From: Luteipulveratus halotolerans | Lineage (GTDB): Bacteria; Actinomycetota; Actinomycetes; Actinomycetales; Dermatophilaceae | Assembly: GCF_001247745.1 (NCBI RefSeq) | Contig: NZ_LAIR01000002.1 | Coordinates: 1,240,001-1,304,000 of the forward strand | DNA length: 64,000 bases | Reading direction: 5' to 3' | Shown here: positions 7,705 to 17,695 of the stretch, piece by piece | Numbering within the stretch: the stretch's first letter is position 1 | How the letters are laid out: each line of letters begins with the position of its first letter | Notes under the pieces: generated by a model | The model's database searches: none | The model's input: the letters and a program-made list of their open reading frames with translations, nothing else | What the model was told of the DNA's origin: nothing | Program-made: the position numbers and the translations under genes

Positions 7705-8841
7705 GTGACAGTGCTGAGCCGACGACCGACCGGTGTGCGCCCTGACGTGCTCGAGCCGCTGCCTCCCGGCAGCAACCCGGACGCGTTCGGGGTCCGGATC
7801 GGGCCGCAGGCACTGGAGAGCGGCGAGACGCTTCCGGAGGCCACGATCGCCGTCCAGACCTGGGGACGGCTCGCGCCGGACCGCGCCAATGCCGTCCTGG
7901 TCGAGCACGCCCTCACCGGCGACACGCATGTCATCGGAGCGGCAGGCCCGGGTCAGCCCACAGCAGGGTGGTGGCCGGGGGTCGTCGGGCCGGGGTGCGC
8001 CATCGACACCGACCGCTACTTCGTGGTGGCCACCAATGCTCTCGGTGGCTGCCGTGGCAGCACCGGCCCGTCGAGCCCGGCGCCGGACGGGCGGCCCTGG
8101 GGCTCGCGATTCCCGCAGATCAGCGTGCGCGACCAGGTCGCGGCCGAGGCTCAGGTCGCCGATCTGCTCGGGATCAACCGGTGGCGTCTGGTCGTCGGTG
8201 GGTCGATGGGTGGCATGCGCGCAGCCGAGTGGGCTGCGTCCTACCCCGACCGTGTCCAGGACACCGCGGTCATCGCAAGCGCCGGAGTCGCTGCGGCCGA
8301 CCAGATCGCATGGGGACAGGCGCAGATCCTGGCCATCACCGGCGACCCCGACTACTACGGCGGCGACTACTACGACCGAGGTGTCGTGCCCTCGCACGGA
8401 CTCGGCCTCGCGCGACGCATCGCCCACACCACCTACCGCAGCGCCGACGAGCTCGACCGCCGATTCGGCGTCGTCGAGCAGGCCGGTGAGCAGCCCCTGC
8501 GGGGCGGTCGGTTCTCGGTCGAGGGCTACCTCGACCACCACGCCGCCAAGCTCGTCGGCCGTTTCGACGCCGGCACCTATGTCGCGCTGACCCGCGCGAT
8601 GGCCACGCACGACATCGGTCGCGGCCGCGGCGGGATGGCCGCGGCACTGTCGTCGTACGACGGCGGCCTGCACGTCATCGCGGTCGACTCCGACCGCCTG
8701 TTCCCCGTGTCCTTGTCAGAGGAGCTGGTGGCGGCACACGGCACCGGTGACGTTCATGTCGTGCGGTCGCCGCACGGCCACGACGGTTTCCTGATCGAGA
8801 CCGATCAGATCGCGCGTGCTCTGAGCACCGCTCTGGGCTGA
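7705..8841 (+). CDS. metX: Homoserine O-acetyltransferase
   Basis: A 378-residue alpha/beta-hydrolase-fold acyltransferase that activates homoserine (acetyl-CoA as usual donor) in methionine biosynthesis. Visible features are VVATNALGGCRGSTGPSSP (oxyanion/substrate loop), the nucleophile elbow GGSMGGMRA with Ser167, and the C-terminal catalytic His in SPHGHDGFLIE. GTG 7705 follows AGGGAG. A SAM riboswitch precedes it, as expected for a methionine gene. No metY or other methionine gene is adjacent, so sulfhydrylation is encoded elsewhere. Acetyl versus succinyl specificity cannot be settled by inspection. Confidence 0.93.
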   Translation: MTVLSRRPTGVRPDVLEPLPPGSNPDAFGVRIGPQALESGETLPEATIAVQTWGRLAPDRANAVLVEHALTGDTHVIGAAGPGQPTAGWWPGVVGPGCAIDTDRYFVVATNALGGCRGSTGPSSPAPDGRPWGSRFPQISVRDQVAAEAQVADLLGINRWRLVVGGSMGGMRAAEWAASYPDRVQDTAVIASAGVAAADQIAWGQAQILAITGDPDYYGGDYYDRGVVPSHGLGLARRIAHTTYRSADELDRRFGVVEQAGEQPLRGGRFSVEGYLDHHAAKLVGRFDAGTYVALTRAMATHDIGRGRGGMAAALSSYDGGLHVIAVDSDRLFPVSLSEELVAAHGTGDVHVVRSPHGHDGFLIETDQIARALSTALG

Positions 8842-8869
8842 GGTCTCCCAGGAGCGGGCGCCGGTCCGG

Positions 8870-8875
8870 TAGCGT
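8870..8875 (+). promoter_or_regulatory. Possible -10 box (TAGCGT) of the universal stress protein gene
   Basis: TAGCGT about 50 nt before the GTG at 8924. It would give a leader of roughly 40 nt carrying a GAGGAGG ribosome binding site. No good -35 is seen. Confidence 0.3.
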
Positions 8876-8923
8876 CGAGGCACGGCGACCGGCGGCGGTC
8901 GCGTCCGGACGAGGAGGTCCTCC

Positions 8924-9295
8924 GTGACAGTGGTGGTCGGATACGTCGCGACGAAGGAGGGGCACGCTGCCCTGGACCGTGCGGTCCAGGAGGCGAGCAC
9001 TCGCTCGACCAGGCTGCTCGTGCTCGACTCACGGGCCAAGAAGTCCGACGAGCCCTACCTCGCGCAGGCCCTCGAGCGGGCGCGAGCCGAGGGCGTCGAG
9101 GCCGAGCTGCGGGCGCTCACCCACAACGCCGACCCGGCTGAGGACATCATCGCCGCTGCCGAGGAGGTCGACGCCGAGCTGATCGTCATCGGTCTGCGCC
9201 GGCGGACCCCGGTCGGCAAGCTGATCCTGGGGTCCAACGCGCAACGCATTCTGCTCGACGCGGCGTGCCCCGTGCTGGCTGTCAAGGCGCCCTGA
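8924..9295 (+). CDS. Universal stress protein, single domain
   Basis: A 123-residue single UspA domain. It starts MTVVVGYVATKEGHAALDRA and has VDAELIVIGLRRRTPVGKL then ILGSNAQRILLDAACPVLAV. The ATP-binding loop G-2X-G-9X-G-[ST] is partly altered: RRR replaces the usual glycine pattern early in the loop, while G-S remains. Such proteins bind ATP or other ligands under stress. GTG 8924 has a strong GAGGAGG site. It lies just upstream of the sigma factor gene; any read-through into that gene is unproven. Confidence 0.88.
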   Translation: MTVVVGYVATKEGHAALDRAVQEASTRSTRLLVLDSRAKKSDEPYLAQALERARAEGVEAELRALTHNADPAEDIIAAAEEVDAELIVIGLRRRTPVGKLILGSNAQRILLDAACPVLAVKAP

Positions 9296-9301
9296 ACTGC
9301 G

Positions 9302-9327
9302 GGAATGCCCTACGTGTGAGTGCCGTT
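9302..9327 (+). promoter_or_regulatory. SigR-type promoter candidate upstream of the principal sigma factor gene
   Basis: GGAAT (9302-9306), exactly 18 nt, then GTT (9325-9327), with G before GGAAT and TG after. This is the pattern of promoters read by the disulfide-stress sigma factor SigR/SigH family. In Streptomyces coelicolor the principal sigma gene hrdB is known to have such a second promoter. The match is by eye. Confidence 0.5.
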
Positions 9328-9353
9328 GGTCCAAAGAGGCGGCGGTTCGGTTT

Positions 9354-9359
9354 TATAAT
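9354..9359 (+). promoter_or_regulatory. Possible vegetative -10 box (TATAAT) of the sigma factor gene
   Basis: A perfect TATAAT in very G/C-rich surroundings. The only -35-like hexamer nearby (TTGGTC, 9326-9331) is 22 nt away, too far for a normal promoter. It would give a leader of about 135 nt. Confidence 0.35.
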
Positions 9360-9502
9360 GGTCGTGGAGCGCTCGCCGGAGACCGCACTCCGGACGATGA
9401 GCACCCGCTCCACAACCCGCCACCCAGGTCGCCGTCGCATGTCGACGGCCCTTGTCGTGCTGCCCTCGGCACGACACCGCACGTACCCCGGAAGGTAGCC
9501 CG

Positions 9503-11035
<1,533 letters not shown>

Positions 11036-11046
11036 CGAGTCACACA

Positions 11047-11086
11047 CAGCAGCGCCCGGTTCCCGCAGGGGAGCCGGGCGCTGCTG
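11047..11086. terminator. Bidirectional terminator after sigA
   Basis: Perfect 13-bp stem CAGCAGCGCCCGG / CCGGGCGCTGCTG with a 14-nt loop, between the convergent sigma factor and transglutaminase genes. It has no T tract, as is usual in this G/C range. Confidence 0.75.
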
Positions 11087-11098
11087 CGTACGGGTCGG

Positions 11099-13423
11099 TC
11101 AGTCGCCGCGTCGGCGGTCCCACCAGGCGCCGGGCGCACCGACTGCGCGGCGGACGAGGTCGGCGACGACCCGGCGGCCGGTCCGCGGGGTGAGCGCTGC
11201 CGAGGTACGGGTCGGCCACGACGCGTTGCTGCGTACCTCGCGCAGGATGCGGTCGGCGTCGCCGTGCAGCGTGCGCGTCTCGTCCGACGGCGGCGCGTAG
11301 CGGGCGGCCTCGAGCGTGCGTACGGCCCGGTGCAGTGCGGCGCGACCCTCGCCTCCCAGCGTGGCCTGGTGACGGTAGTGCTGCTCGATCTGCCGCGGTG
11401 TGCGGCCGTGCGGAGCCTGGACGCCGAGGTCGTCCAGGCGGGACTGCAGCGCCTGCCACTCGCCCTCGACCTGCTCGCGCGGGTCGGAGGCGGTGCGCAA
11501 CGGCTGGTCGCGCCGCCACCGGGCCGCCAGCGGGAGCACGACAGCACCCATCGCGCCGGCGACCAGGACCAGCAGGGTCCACCAGAGTCGACTGTCCTGC
11601 AGGACTGACTTCTCGGGGGCCGCCGGCGGGGCGGCCTGCGTCGTCGTGGGTGCGACTGCGGAGGTGGTCGGTGCTGTCGAGGTCGCGGTGTCCGTCGGTT
11701 CGTCCTCCTCGCGACCGGCGCCGGTCGAGCCGGCATCGGTCGACGGTGTGGCGTACGCCGGGACGGTGCCGGACCGCACGCCGGGCGTGGGTTCGAAGCG
11801 GGTCCAGCCGAGGCCGGGGAAGTAGAGCTCGGGCCAGGCGTGGGCGTCGGACTGGCGCACCTCGTAGGTGGCGCCCTCGGCCACGCCGGAGAGGAAGCCG
11901 ACGGCCAGCCGAGCGGGGATGCCCTGCGACCGGGCCATCATCACCATGGCGGTCGCGAACTGGGTGCAGTAGCCCTGACGGGTCTGCAGGAAGTTGCTGA
12001 TCGGGTCCAGGCGCTGGCCGTCAACCGTCTGGGTCGGCTTGAGCGTCAAGGAGTAGGTGAAGCGCGAGGGGTCGCGCAGCCAGTCCTGGATCTTGACCGC
12101 CTTGGTGAAGTCGCTGTCACCAGGGCGGACGACGTCGGCCGTGGTGGTGCGGACGCGCTCGGACGAGGACGGGTCGACCGCGAGCGTGGCGGGTGCGACG
12201 CCGGCGTCCCCGGCGCGCGGGCTCGTCGGGCGGGCGTTGGCGCGCAGGGTGGTGTAGGTGATGGTGTAGCGATCCGGGCGCTCGGACACCCGTGGCATCG
12301 CGGCCCCGGGCTCGTACGTCCACGCGGTCCCGCCGAAGTCCGCGGACGTGACCGGCCACGGGACCGCGACGTACGGCGAGTCGACACCGTTGGCCGTGAC
12401 CTGGCTGCGGTAGAGCGTCTGCGGCTGAGCGCCGAGACCCTCAGGGGCGGGGAGCCGCTCCTGGTTGGCACCGGGGCGCTCGCGCGGGGGATCGTCGTGG
12501 ACCCAGTCGCCGCCGGAGTACAGCGACATCGACAACGCCCTCAGCGGCGGGGGCTCGGGGTCGTTGGTGGTGTAGCTGAGGACGGGGTCCTGGTTGCGGC
12601 TGCGCAGGTTCTGGGTGAGGTCCAGGCGGTCGGAGAAGCCCACCGACCCCACGCCGCTGCCGTTGCCCGACGTGGATCGCGCAAGCCCGTCGGAGATGTA
12701 GCGCGGCGGCAGGTGCGGGATGAACGCAGGCAGGACCACGGCCAGGGCCACCGTGGCGATGCCGATGCCGCGTGCGACTGAGGAGTAGCCGGCGAGGCCG
12801 AGTCGGTCCTCGATGCGCTCGGGCTGGCGGGCGTACGCCTCGGCGGAGGACCACCGCCGCATGAGCTGCAGGCCGCCGCGGGCGAGCATCAGCAGCCAGG
12901 CGGCGGCGAGCGCGACGAAGTAGACCGGGTTGAGCGCCGATCCTGTGTTGGACGTCGAGAGGAGGAACAGCGCCAGCAGCGGGAGCCCGGCGACGGCCGG
13001 CATGCGGAGCGAGACCGCGAGCACGTCGACGAGGACGCCGATGAGCGGGACGATCAGCGTCAGTGCGAAGACGACACCGGGCGTCGCGGGCGCGGGTGCG
13101 GCGTACTGCGACAGCGTGTCAGCAGCGCCCGCGAACAGGTCGCCGATCGCGCCGGGGAGGTCGGCCCAGCGTCCCGGGGCGAGGTGGTCTCCGAGGTGAA
13201 GCGCCAGCGTCCCGAGCAGGACGGCGGCCACCTGGACGCACGCGACGAGCGTGCGACCCAGGCCGAGAGCGCGGCCGCCCATGCCGAGGGCCATCTGGAC
13301 GAGGACGAGCACGGGGACGGGCCGGACCCACTGCCCGCCGATCAGCAGGGTGGTGATGGGCCAGGACGCGATGAGGACCGCCAGCGCGGCGAAAGCGCTC
13401 TCGGTGCCCCGTGCACGGCTCAT
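11099..13423 (-). CDS. TgpA-type membrane transglutaminase-like protein
   Basis: A 774-residue protein with the DUF3488-transglutaminase-DUF4129 layout. About six transmembrane helices occupy residues 10-235. A large extracytoplasmic part contains a transglutaminase core with Cys486 in TRQGYCTQFATAMVMMAR and His528 in SDAHAWPELYFPG. The usual third residue (FDPT in many homologues) reads FEPT here, with Glu544. A Ser/Thr/Pro linker (560-605) leads to another helix at about 613-635 and a cytoplasmic DUF4129 tail. It probably acts on peptides or proteins at the cell surface. It is the last gene of a MoxR-DUF58-transglutaminase operon; its ATG overlaps the DUF58 stop (ATGA). Confidence 0.88.
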   Translation of the reverse strand: MSRARGTESAFAALAVLIASWPITTLLIGGQWVRPVPVLVLVQMALGMGGRALGLGRTLVACVQVAAVLLGTLALHLGDHLAPGRWADLPGAIGDLFAGAADTLSQYAAPAPATPGVVFALTLIVPLIGVLVDVLAVSLRMPAVAGLPLLALFLLSTSNTGSALNPVYFVALAAAWLLMLARGGLQLMRRWSSAEAYARQPERIEDRLGLAGYSSVARGIGIATVALAVVLPAFIPHLPPRYISDGLARSTSGNGSGVGSVGFSDRLDLTQNLRSRNQDPVLSYTTNDPEPPPLRALSMSLYSGGDWVHDDPPRERPGANQERLPAPEGLGAQPQTLYRSQVTANGVDSPYVAVPWPVTSADFGGTAWTYEPGAAMPRVSERPDRYTITYTTLRANARPTSPRAGDAGVAPATLAVDPSSSERVRTTTADVVRPGDSDFTKAVKIQDWLRDPSRFTYSLTLKPTQTVDGQRLDPISNFLQTRQGYCTQFATAMVMMARSQGIPARLAVGFLSGVAEGATYEVRQSDAHAWPELYFPGLGWTRFEPTPGVRSGTVPAYATPSTDAGSTGAGREEDEPTDTATSTAPTTSAVAPTTTQAAPPAAPEKSVLQDSRLWWTLLVLVAGAMGAVVLPLAARWRRDQPLRTASDPREQVEGEWQALQSRLDDLGVQAPHGRTPRQIEQHYRHQATLGGEGRAALHRAVRTLEAARYAPPSDETRTLHGDADRILREVRSNASWPTRTSAALTPRTGRRVVADLVRRAVGAPGAWWDRRRGD

Positions 13424-14682
13424 CGCGCACCCACCGCGAACGTGCCCGACCGGGTCAGGCTCTCCCAGGCGTGGCGTGCGGTGATCCCCGAGGTGACGGG
13501 TACGACGCGCCAGCCGGCGGACCCGAGCAGCTCGCAGTGGGCGACTGCCACGGGCCCCGTCGTACGCCGTCCCTCACCGATCGCCGACGCGTCCAGGACC
13601 ATGGCCAACGACGAGGTGCCGGGCTGACGCAGGCCGGCGAGGTCGCTCACGCTGCGGTCGTCGAGGTTGCTGACCGCTGCAACCAGGCTCCCGCCGCGCT
13701 CGGTCACGCCGTGCGCGGCCTGGACGAGCTGGTCGTGCTCACGGTCGGTGCCGAGATCGGCGACGGCGAGGATGTCGACCACCTCGGCGGCCGAGCGTGG
13801 TTGGTCGACAGTGCCGTCCAGGAGGGTCTCGCGCGCCGCGAGGTGCAGGGTGTAGCCGTTCTGGTCGAGCTGGACCGCGATGGAGGCGATCGCGCTGACG
13901 GCCCACTCGAACGAGCTGTGCGAGCCGCTGCCCGAGTGCCCTTCGCGCCGGGAGTCCAGCAGGAGCACTGCCGAACGACGTGCGGGCCGGTCCTCCTGGC
14001 GCACCATCATCTCGCCGCGGTGAGCGGTGGCCGGCCAGTGGACCTTCCGCAGGTCGTCGCCGTCGTGGTAGGCGCGGATGCTGACGTCCTCCTCACCGTG
14101 CAGCGCGACCATCTGCGGCGTCTCGCCCTCGTTGCCGAGGCCCGACCCGGGTGGGCGGCCGCCACCGAGCTCCTCGATGCGGGGGAGGACCACGACCTCG
14201 CCGACGGACTGCACGATCAGGTCGACGTGGGTGAGCCCGAACGGGTCCTGCTGCTGCAGTGCGATCGGGCCGAGCTCGTGGCGGCCGCGGGCGTGGCAGC
14301 GCACGCGGTAGGTCAGGCGGCGTCGCGCACCGGACTCCAGGCGGGGGAGCAGGAACCGGGGCCGGTCGCCGAGGACGTAGGCGATCCGCTCCTCGGCGAG
14401 GTAGAGCGGCGTGGACTTCTCACCGAGGTTGGCGAAGTCGACGGTCACCTCGGCACGCTCGTCGGGCTGCAGCCGTGACGGCGAGACCGTGCGTTCGATG
14501 CCGAGGCGTGGTGGCCGCCGCCTCGCGAGCAGCCGGGCGATCAGCGGCAGCGCGGCCAGCAGCACCCCGATCCGGGTGATGTCGGGGAAGCCGAGCAGGA
14601 CTCCGCCGAGCACGAGGGTGATGCCACAGGTGAGCAGTGCGCGCCCGCGCCCGGTCAGGGTGCGGGGTCGGTCCTCGCTCAT
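13420..14682 (-). CDS. DUF58 domain protein (MoxR-associated, vWA-like)
   Basis: A 420-residue DUF58 protein. Two hydrophobic helices lie near the N-terminus (about residues 12-50), then a beta-rich segment (TYRVRCHARGRHELGP), and the DUF58 core with RAYHDGDDLRKVHWPATAHR and VLLLDSRREG, where a vWA-like metal site would lie. The family accompanies MoxR ATPases and is thought to help assemble or activate partner proteins. It is coupled to the transglutaminase gene by a 4-base overlap and lies 3 bases after the MoxR stop. Confidence 0.88.
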   Translation of the reverse strand: MSEDRPRTLTGRGRALLTCGITLVLGGVLLGFPDITRIGVLLAALPLIARLLARRRPPRLGIERTVSPSRLQPDERAEVTVDFANLGEKSTPLYLAEERIAYVLGDRPRFLLPRLESGARRRLTYRVRCHARGRHELGPIALQQQDPFGLTHVDLIVQSVGEVVVLPRIEELGGGRPPGSGLGNEGETPQMVALHGEEDVSIRAYHDGDDLRKVHWPATAHRGEMMVRQEDRPARRSAVLLLDSRREGHSGSGSHSSFEWAVSAIASIAVQLDQNGYTLHLAARETLLDGTVDQPRSAAEVVDILAVADLGTDREHDQLVQAAHGVTERGGSLVAAVSNLDDRSVSDLAGLRQPGTSSLAMVLDASAIGEGRRTTGPVAVAHCELLGSAGWRVVPVTSGITARHAWESLTRSGTFAVGAR

Positions 14683-14685
14683 CGC

Positions 14686-15681
14686 TCAGCGTGTGCCGGT
14701 CGGCACCGGCACGCGGCGTACGAGGTCGTGTAGCACGTCGGCCGTCGTCCGGTGAGCCATCTGCGTCTCGGCGCTCGGGAGCACACGGTGGGCGAGGACG
14801 GGGGTGACCAGGGCGGCGACGTCCTCGGGGATGACGTGGTCGCGGCCCTCGAGTGCTGCGTGGGCCCGCGATGCCCGCAGCAGCTGCAGGCCGGCACGCG
14901 GCGACGCGCCGAGCCGCAGCGCTGAGGAGGAGCGGGTCGCCGACACGAGGTCGACGATGTACTGGCGCAGCCCTGGGCTGGTGTGCAGCGTCGTCACGTG
15001 GTCGGCGAGGCGTTGCACGGTGCTCGCGTCGGTGACGGGTCGAAGGGTCTCCAGCGGTGAGCGGCCACCGTGGGTGTCGAGCATGTCGAGCTCGGCGCCC
15101 GCGGTGGGGTAGCCCATCGAGATGCGCGCCATGAACCGGTCGCGCTGGGCCTCGGGCAGCGGGAACGTGCCCTCCATCTCGATGGGGTTCTGGGTCGCCA
15201 TGACCATGAACGGCCGGCGTAGGTCGTACGTCGTGCCGTCGACGGTGACCTGCCCCTCCTCCATGCACTCCAGGAGCGCCGACTGAGTCTTGGGCGAGGC
15301 GCGGTTGATCTCGTCGCCGACGACGATGTTGGCGAAGATCGCGCCGGGCCGGAACTCGAAGCCGCGGGAGTCCTGGTTGAACACACTCACGCCGGTGATG
15401 TCGCTGGGCAGCAGGTCGGGCGTGAACTGGATGCGGCGCATCGGGCAGTCGATCGAGCGTGCGAGCGCCTTGGCGAGCATCGTCTTGCCGACGCCGGGGA
15501 CGTCCTCGATGAGCAGGTGGCCCTCGGCGAGCAGCACCGTCACCGCAGTGCGTACGACGTCGCCCTTGCCCTCGATGACGGAGGACACCGCCCGATGGAT
15601 GTCGCCGGCGACAGTGCGCAGCTCCTCCAGGCTCGTCCCCCCGCGTCGTGCCGATGTCTCGGTCTCAAGCCCTGAGTGCAT
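14686..15681 (-). CDS. MoxR family AAA+ ATPase
   Basis: A 331-residue MoxR-type AAA+ ATPase. Visible features are Walker A (EDVPGVGKTMLAKALA), a pre-sensor loop FTPDLLPSDITG, Walker B with VVGDEINRASPKTQSALLE, sensor 1 in MATQNPIEMEGTFPLPEAQ and the arginine-finger region DRFMARI. MoxR proteins act as chaperone-like ATPases, often with vWA proteins. It is first in the leftward three-gene operon. ATG 15681 has a CAGGAT box 7 nt upstream and no ribosome binding site. Confidence 0.92.
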   Translation of the reverse strand: MHSGLETETSARRGGTSLEELRTVAGDIHRAVSSVIEGKGDVVRTAVTVLLAEGHLLIEDVPGVGKTMLAKALARSIDCPMRRIQFTPDLLPSDITGVSVFNQDSRGFEFRPGAIFANIVVGDEINRASPKTQSALLECMEEGQVTVDGTTYDLRRPFMVMATQNPIEMEGTFPLPEAQRDRFMARISMGYPTAGAELDMLDTHGGRSPLETLRPVTDASTVQRLADHVTTLHTSPGLRQYIVDLVSATRSSSALRLGASPRAGLQLLRASRAHAALEGRDHVIPEDVAALVTPVLAHRVLPSAETQMAHRTTADVLHDLVRRVPVPTGTR

Positions 15682-15688
15682 GACGTCG

Positions 15689-15694
15689 ATCCTG
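15689..15694 (-). promoter_or_regulatory. Possible -10 box (CAGGAT) of the MoxR operon
   Basis: On the minus strand CAGGAT lies 7 nt before ATG 15681, the same arrangement as at several other genes here. No clear -35. Confidence 0.3.
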
Positions 15695-16034
15695 CCTGAT
15701 GCTCGGGGAGTACGGAGTCCGATCGGGCTCCCGCGCCGTGATCGTTACCTGGATGGCCGAACCATTCTCTCCCGGCGGCACGCCCGCGTCACCTCCCGGG
15801 GCGCGAGGCCGGTGTCCGCAGGTGGCGCCGGCCTCCTCCACTTCGCACCACCCGGCGCACCACCTGCGCCCCGTTCCGGCGTTCATGGCCTGGGAGGGCG
15901 GCGCTGAGCGACCCCGGACAGCGCTTCTGACGGAATTTCACCCACTCACGCACCACCGTCCACCCCCATGCCTCTGACCTGCGGCGATGCATCTCGATCG
16001 ACTCGGAAACCTCGCCGGAACGGGCGTGTGGGGT
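15695..16034. other. Intergenic region between the MoxR operon and mraZ
   Basis: About 430 bases separate the divergent moxR and mraZ genes. I see no convincing gene in the part before the mraZ operator. Open frames on both strands lack ribosome binding sites and recognisable protein character. It must hold upstream control sequences of both operons. No strong hairpin was noticed. Confidence 0.5.
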
Positions 16035-16041
16035 GTGGTAA

Positions 16042-16086
16042 GTGGTGCAAAGTGGAGTACGGTGGAGCGCACTGGAAGGAAGTGGT
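16042..16086 (+). promoter_or_regulatory. MraZ operator: five TGG boxes at 10-bp spacing
   Basis: TGG occurs at 16043, 16053, 16063, 16073 and 16083, exactly 10 bp apart. The first box reads AGTGGT, followed by AGTGGA, GGTGGA, ACTGGA and AGTGGT. MraZ proteins bind TGG-containing direct repeats about one helical turn apart and repress their own operon. A TACGGT hexamer (16058-16063) between boxes 2 and 3 could be the -10, so bound MraZ would block the promoter. The operator ends 33 bases before the mraZ ATG. Confidence 0.75.
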
Positions 16087-16119
16087 CTCGACTCATCCGG
16101 TCAGGGAGGTGGGCATCCG

Positions 16120-16551
16120 ATGTTTCTCGGTACGCACACGCCCCGGCTGGACGACAAGGGCCGCCTCTTCCTCCCGGCGAAGTTCCGCAAGGAGCTCGCC
16201 GGTGGTCTCGTCGTCACGCGCGGACAGGAGCGCTGTCTCTATGTGTTCGCGATGCCGGAGTTCGAGCGCATCACCACGACGATGAACTCCACGCCCGTGA
16301 CCAGCCGAGCCGTGCGCGACTTCCAGCGCGTGTTCCTGTCCGCCGCCTCCGACGAGATCCCCGACAAGCAGGGCCGGGTCACGATCCCGGCCGTGCTGCG
16401 TGAGTACGCCGGCCTGTCCCGTGACTGCACGGTCATCGGTGCGGGCGCTCGCGTCGAGGTCTGGGACACCGCCGCCTGGAACGAGTACCTGTCCGCCACC
16501 GAGGAGTCCTTCTCCGAGCAGTCCGAAGAGGTGATCCCCGGACTCCTCTAG
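16120..16551 (+). CDS. mraZ: Transcriptional regulator MraZ
   Basis: A 143-residue MraZ, the DNA-binding regulator of the division and cell-wall cluster. It has two AbrB/SpoVT-like halves: FLGTHTPRLDDKGRLFLPAK near the N-terminus and DKQGRVTIPAVLREYAGL in the second half. Each holds the family signature D-X-[KQ]-G-R-[LV]. ATG 16120 is chosen because GGGAGG precedes it and the N-terminus then matches the family; the open frame extends further upstream into the operator. The gene leads the cluster. Its own operator, five TGG boxes, lies just upstream, implying autoregulation. Confidence 0.93.
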   Translation: MFLGTHTPRLDDKGRLFLPAKFRKELAGGLVVTRGQERCLYVFAMPEFERITTTMNSTPVTSRAVRDFQRVFLSAASDEIPDKQGRVTIPAVLREYAGLSRDCTVIGAGARVEVWDTAAWNEYLSATEESFSEQSEEVIPGLL

Positions 16552-16714
16552 ACCCAAGCTCGGCCCCACGGGCCGGCTGCGAGGTCTCCACCCGCTCACG
16601 TCACACGCTGCGACGTCACTTCCCCGGCGCCGCAGCACCCACGACGAGGACGCGGTGGGGGACCTGGCAGCCGGCCCACCCCGAACCACCTGACCCATGA
16701 GAAAGGAGCCCACG

Positions 16715-17695
16715 ATGTCCACCACCGGATCCGCCGCCGACCGGCACGTACCCGTCCTGCGCGACCGCATCGTCGAGCTCCTGGCGCCGGCGCTCGACCA
16801 CGAGGGTGCGGTCGCCGTCGACGGCACGCTCGGCATGGGCGGTCACACCGAGGCGCTCCTGCAGGCGTGCCCGCAGGCCACCGTGATCGGCGTCGACCGC
16901 GATACCGACGCCCTGCGGCTGGCCGGCGAGCGACTCGCCTCGTACGGCGACCGGTTCGTCCCGGCGCGGGCGGTGTACGACGAGCTGCCCGAGGTGCTCG
17001 CCGACCGGGGCATCGCGCAGGTCGACGCCGTGCTGTTCGACCTGGGGGTCTCCTCCCTCCAGCTGGACGAGGCCGAGCGCGGGTTCGCCTACCGGCACGA
17101 CGCGCCGCTGGACATGCGCATGGACCAGACCGACGGCCCGACGGCTGCGGACGTCCTCAACACCTACGACGCGGCCGAGCTCGAGCGGATCCTGCGCGAC
17201 TACGGCGAGGAGCGCTTCGCCCGTCGGATCGCCGCGGCCGTCGTGCGGGAGCGCGAGAAGGCACCGTTCGACCGCTCGGAGCGCCTGGTCGAGCTGCTGC
17301 GTGCCGCGATCCCGGCTGCGTCGCAGCGCACCGGGGGACACCCGGGCAAGCGGACCTTCCAGGCTCTGCGCATCGAGGTCAACCGCGAGCTGGACGCGTG
17401 GCGTACGGCGTTGCCGGCCGCGATCGACGCTCTCGCCGTCGGTGGTCGGATCGCCGTCCTGTCCTACCACTCTCTCGAGGACCGCATCACCAAGCGAGCC
17501 CTCACGGCCGGCGCACGCAGCACCGCTCCGCCCGGGCTCCCGGTCGAGCTGCCCGAGCACCAGCCCTACCTGGGACTGCTCACCCGCGGCGGCGAGGAGC
17601 CGTCCGAGCAGGAGACCCAGACCAACCCGCGCGCTGCATCAGCCCGCCTGCGCGCCGCCGAACGAACCCGACCGACGAAGGGAACCAGGTCATGA
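16715..17695 (+). CDS. rsmH: 16S rRNA (cytosine1402-N4)-methyltransferase
   Basis: RsmH (MraW), 326 residues, methylates N4 of C1402 in 16S rRNA using S-adenosylmethionine. The SAM-binding loop DGTLGMGGHTEALL, the segment FDLGVSSLQLDEAERGFAYR and the C-terminal VLSYHSLEDRITKRA are typical. ATG 16715 is preferred to the ATG at 16697 because GAAAGGAG sits 6-13 nt before it. The gap after mraZ is 163 bases without a gene. The stop overlaps the ftsL start (ATGA). Confidence 0.94.
   Translation: MSTTGSAADRHVPVLRDRIVELLAPALDHEGAVAVDGTLGMGGHTEALLQACPQATVIGVDRDTDALRLAGERLASYGDRFVPARAVYDELPEVLADRGIAQVDAVLFDLGVSSLQLDEAERGFAYRHDAPLDMRMDQTDGPTAADVLNTYDAAELERILRDYGEERFARRIAAAVVREREKAPFDRSERLVELLRAAIPAASQRTGGHPGKRTFQALRIEVNRELDAWRTALPAAIDALAVGGRIAVLSYHSLEDRITKRALTAGARSTAPPGLPVELPEHQPYLGLLTRGGEEPSEQETQTNPRAASARLRAAERTRPTKGTRS

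Noticed and set aside
5977..8673. An 898-codon open frame on the minus strand across the DUF1232, DUF4192 and metX genes
   Set aside because: It is antisense to three recognisable genes and the riboswitch, has low-complexity Arg/Gly/Asp-rich translation and no conserved motif. Long antisense frames are common at this G/C content.
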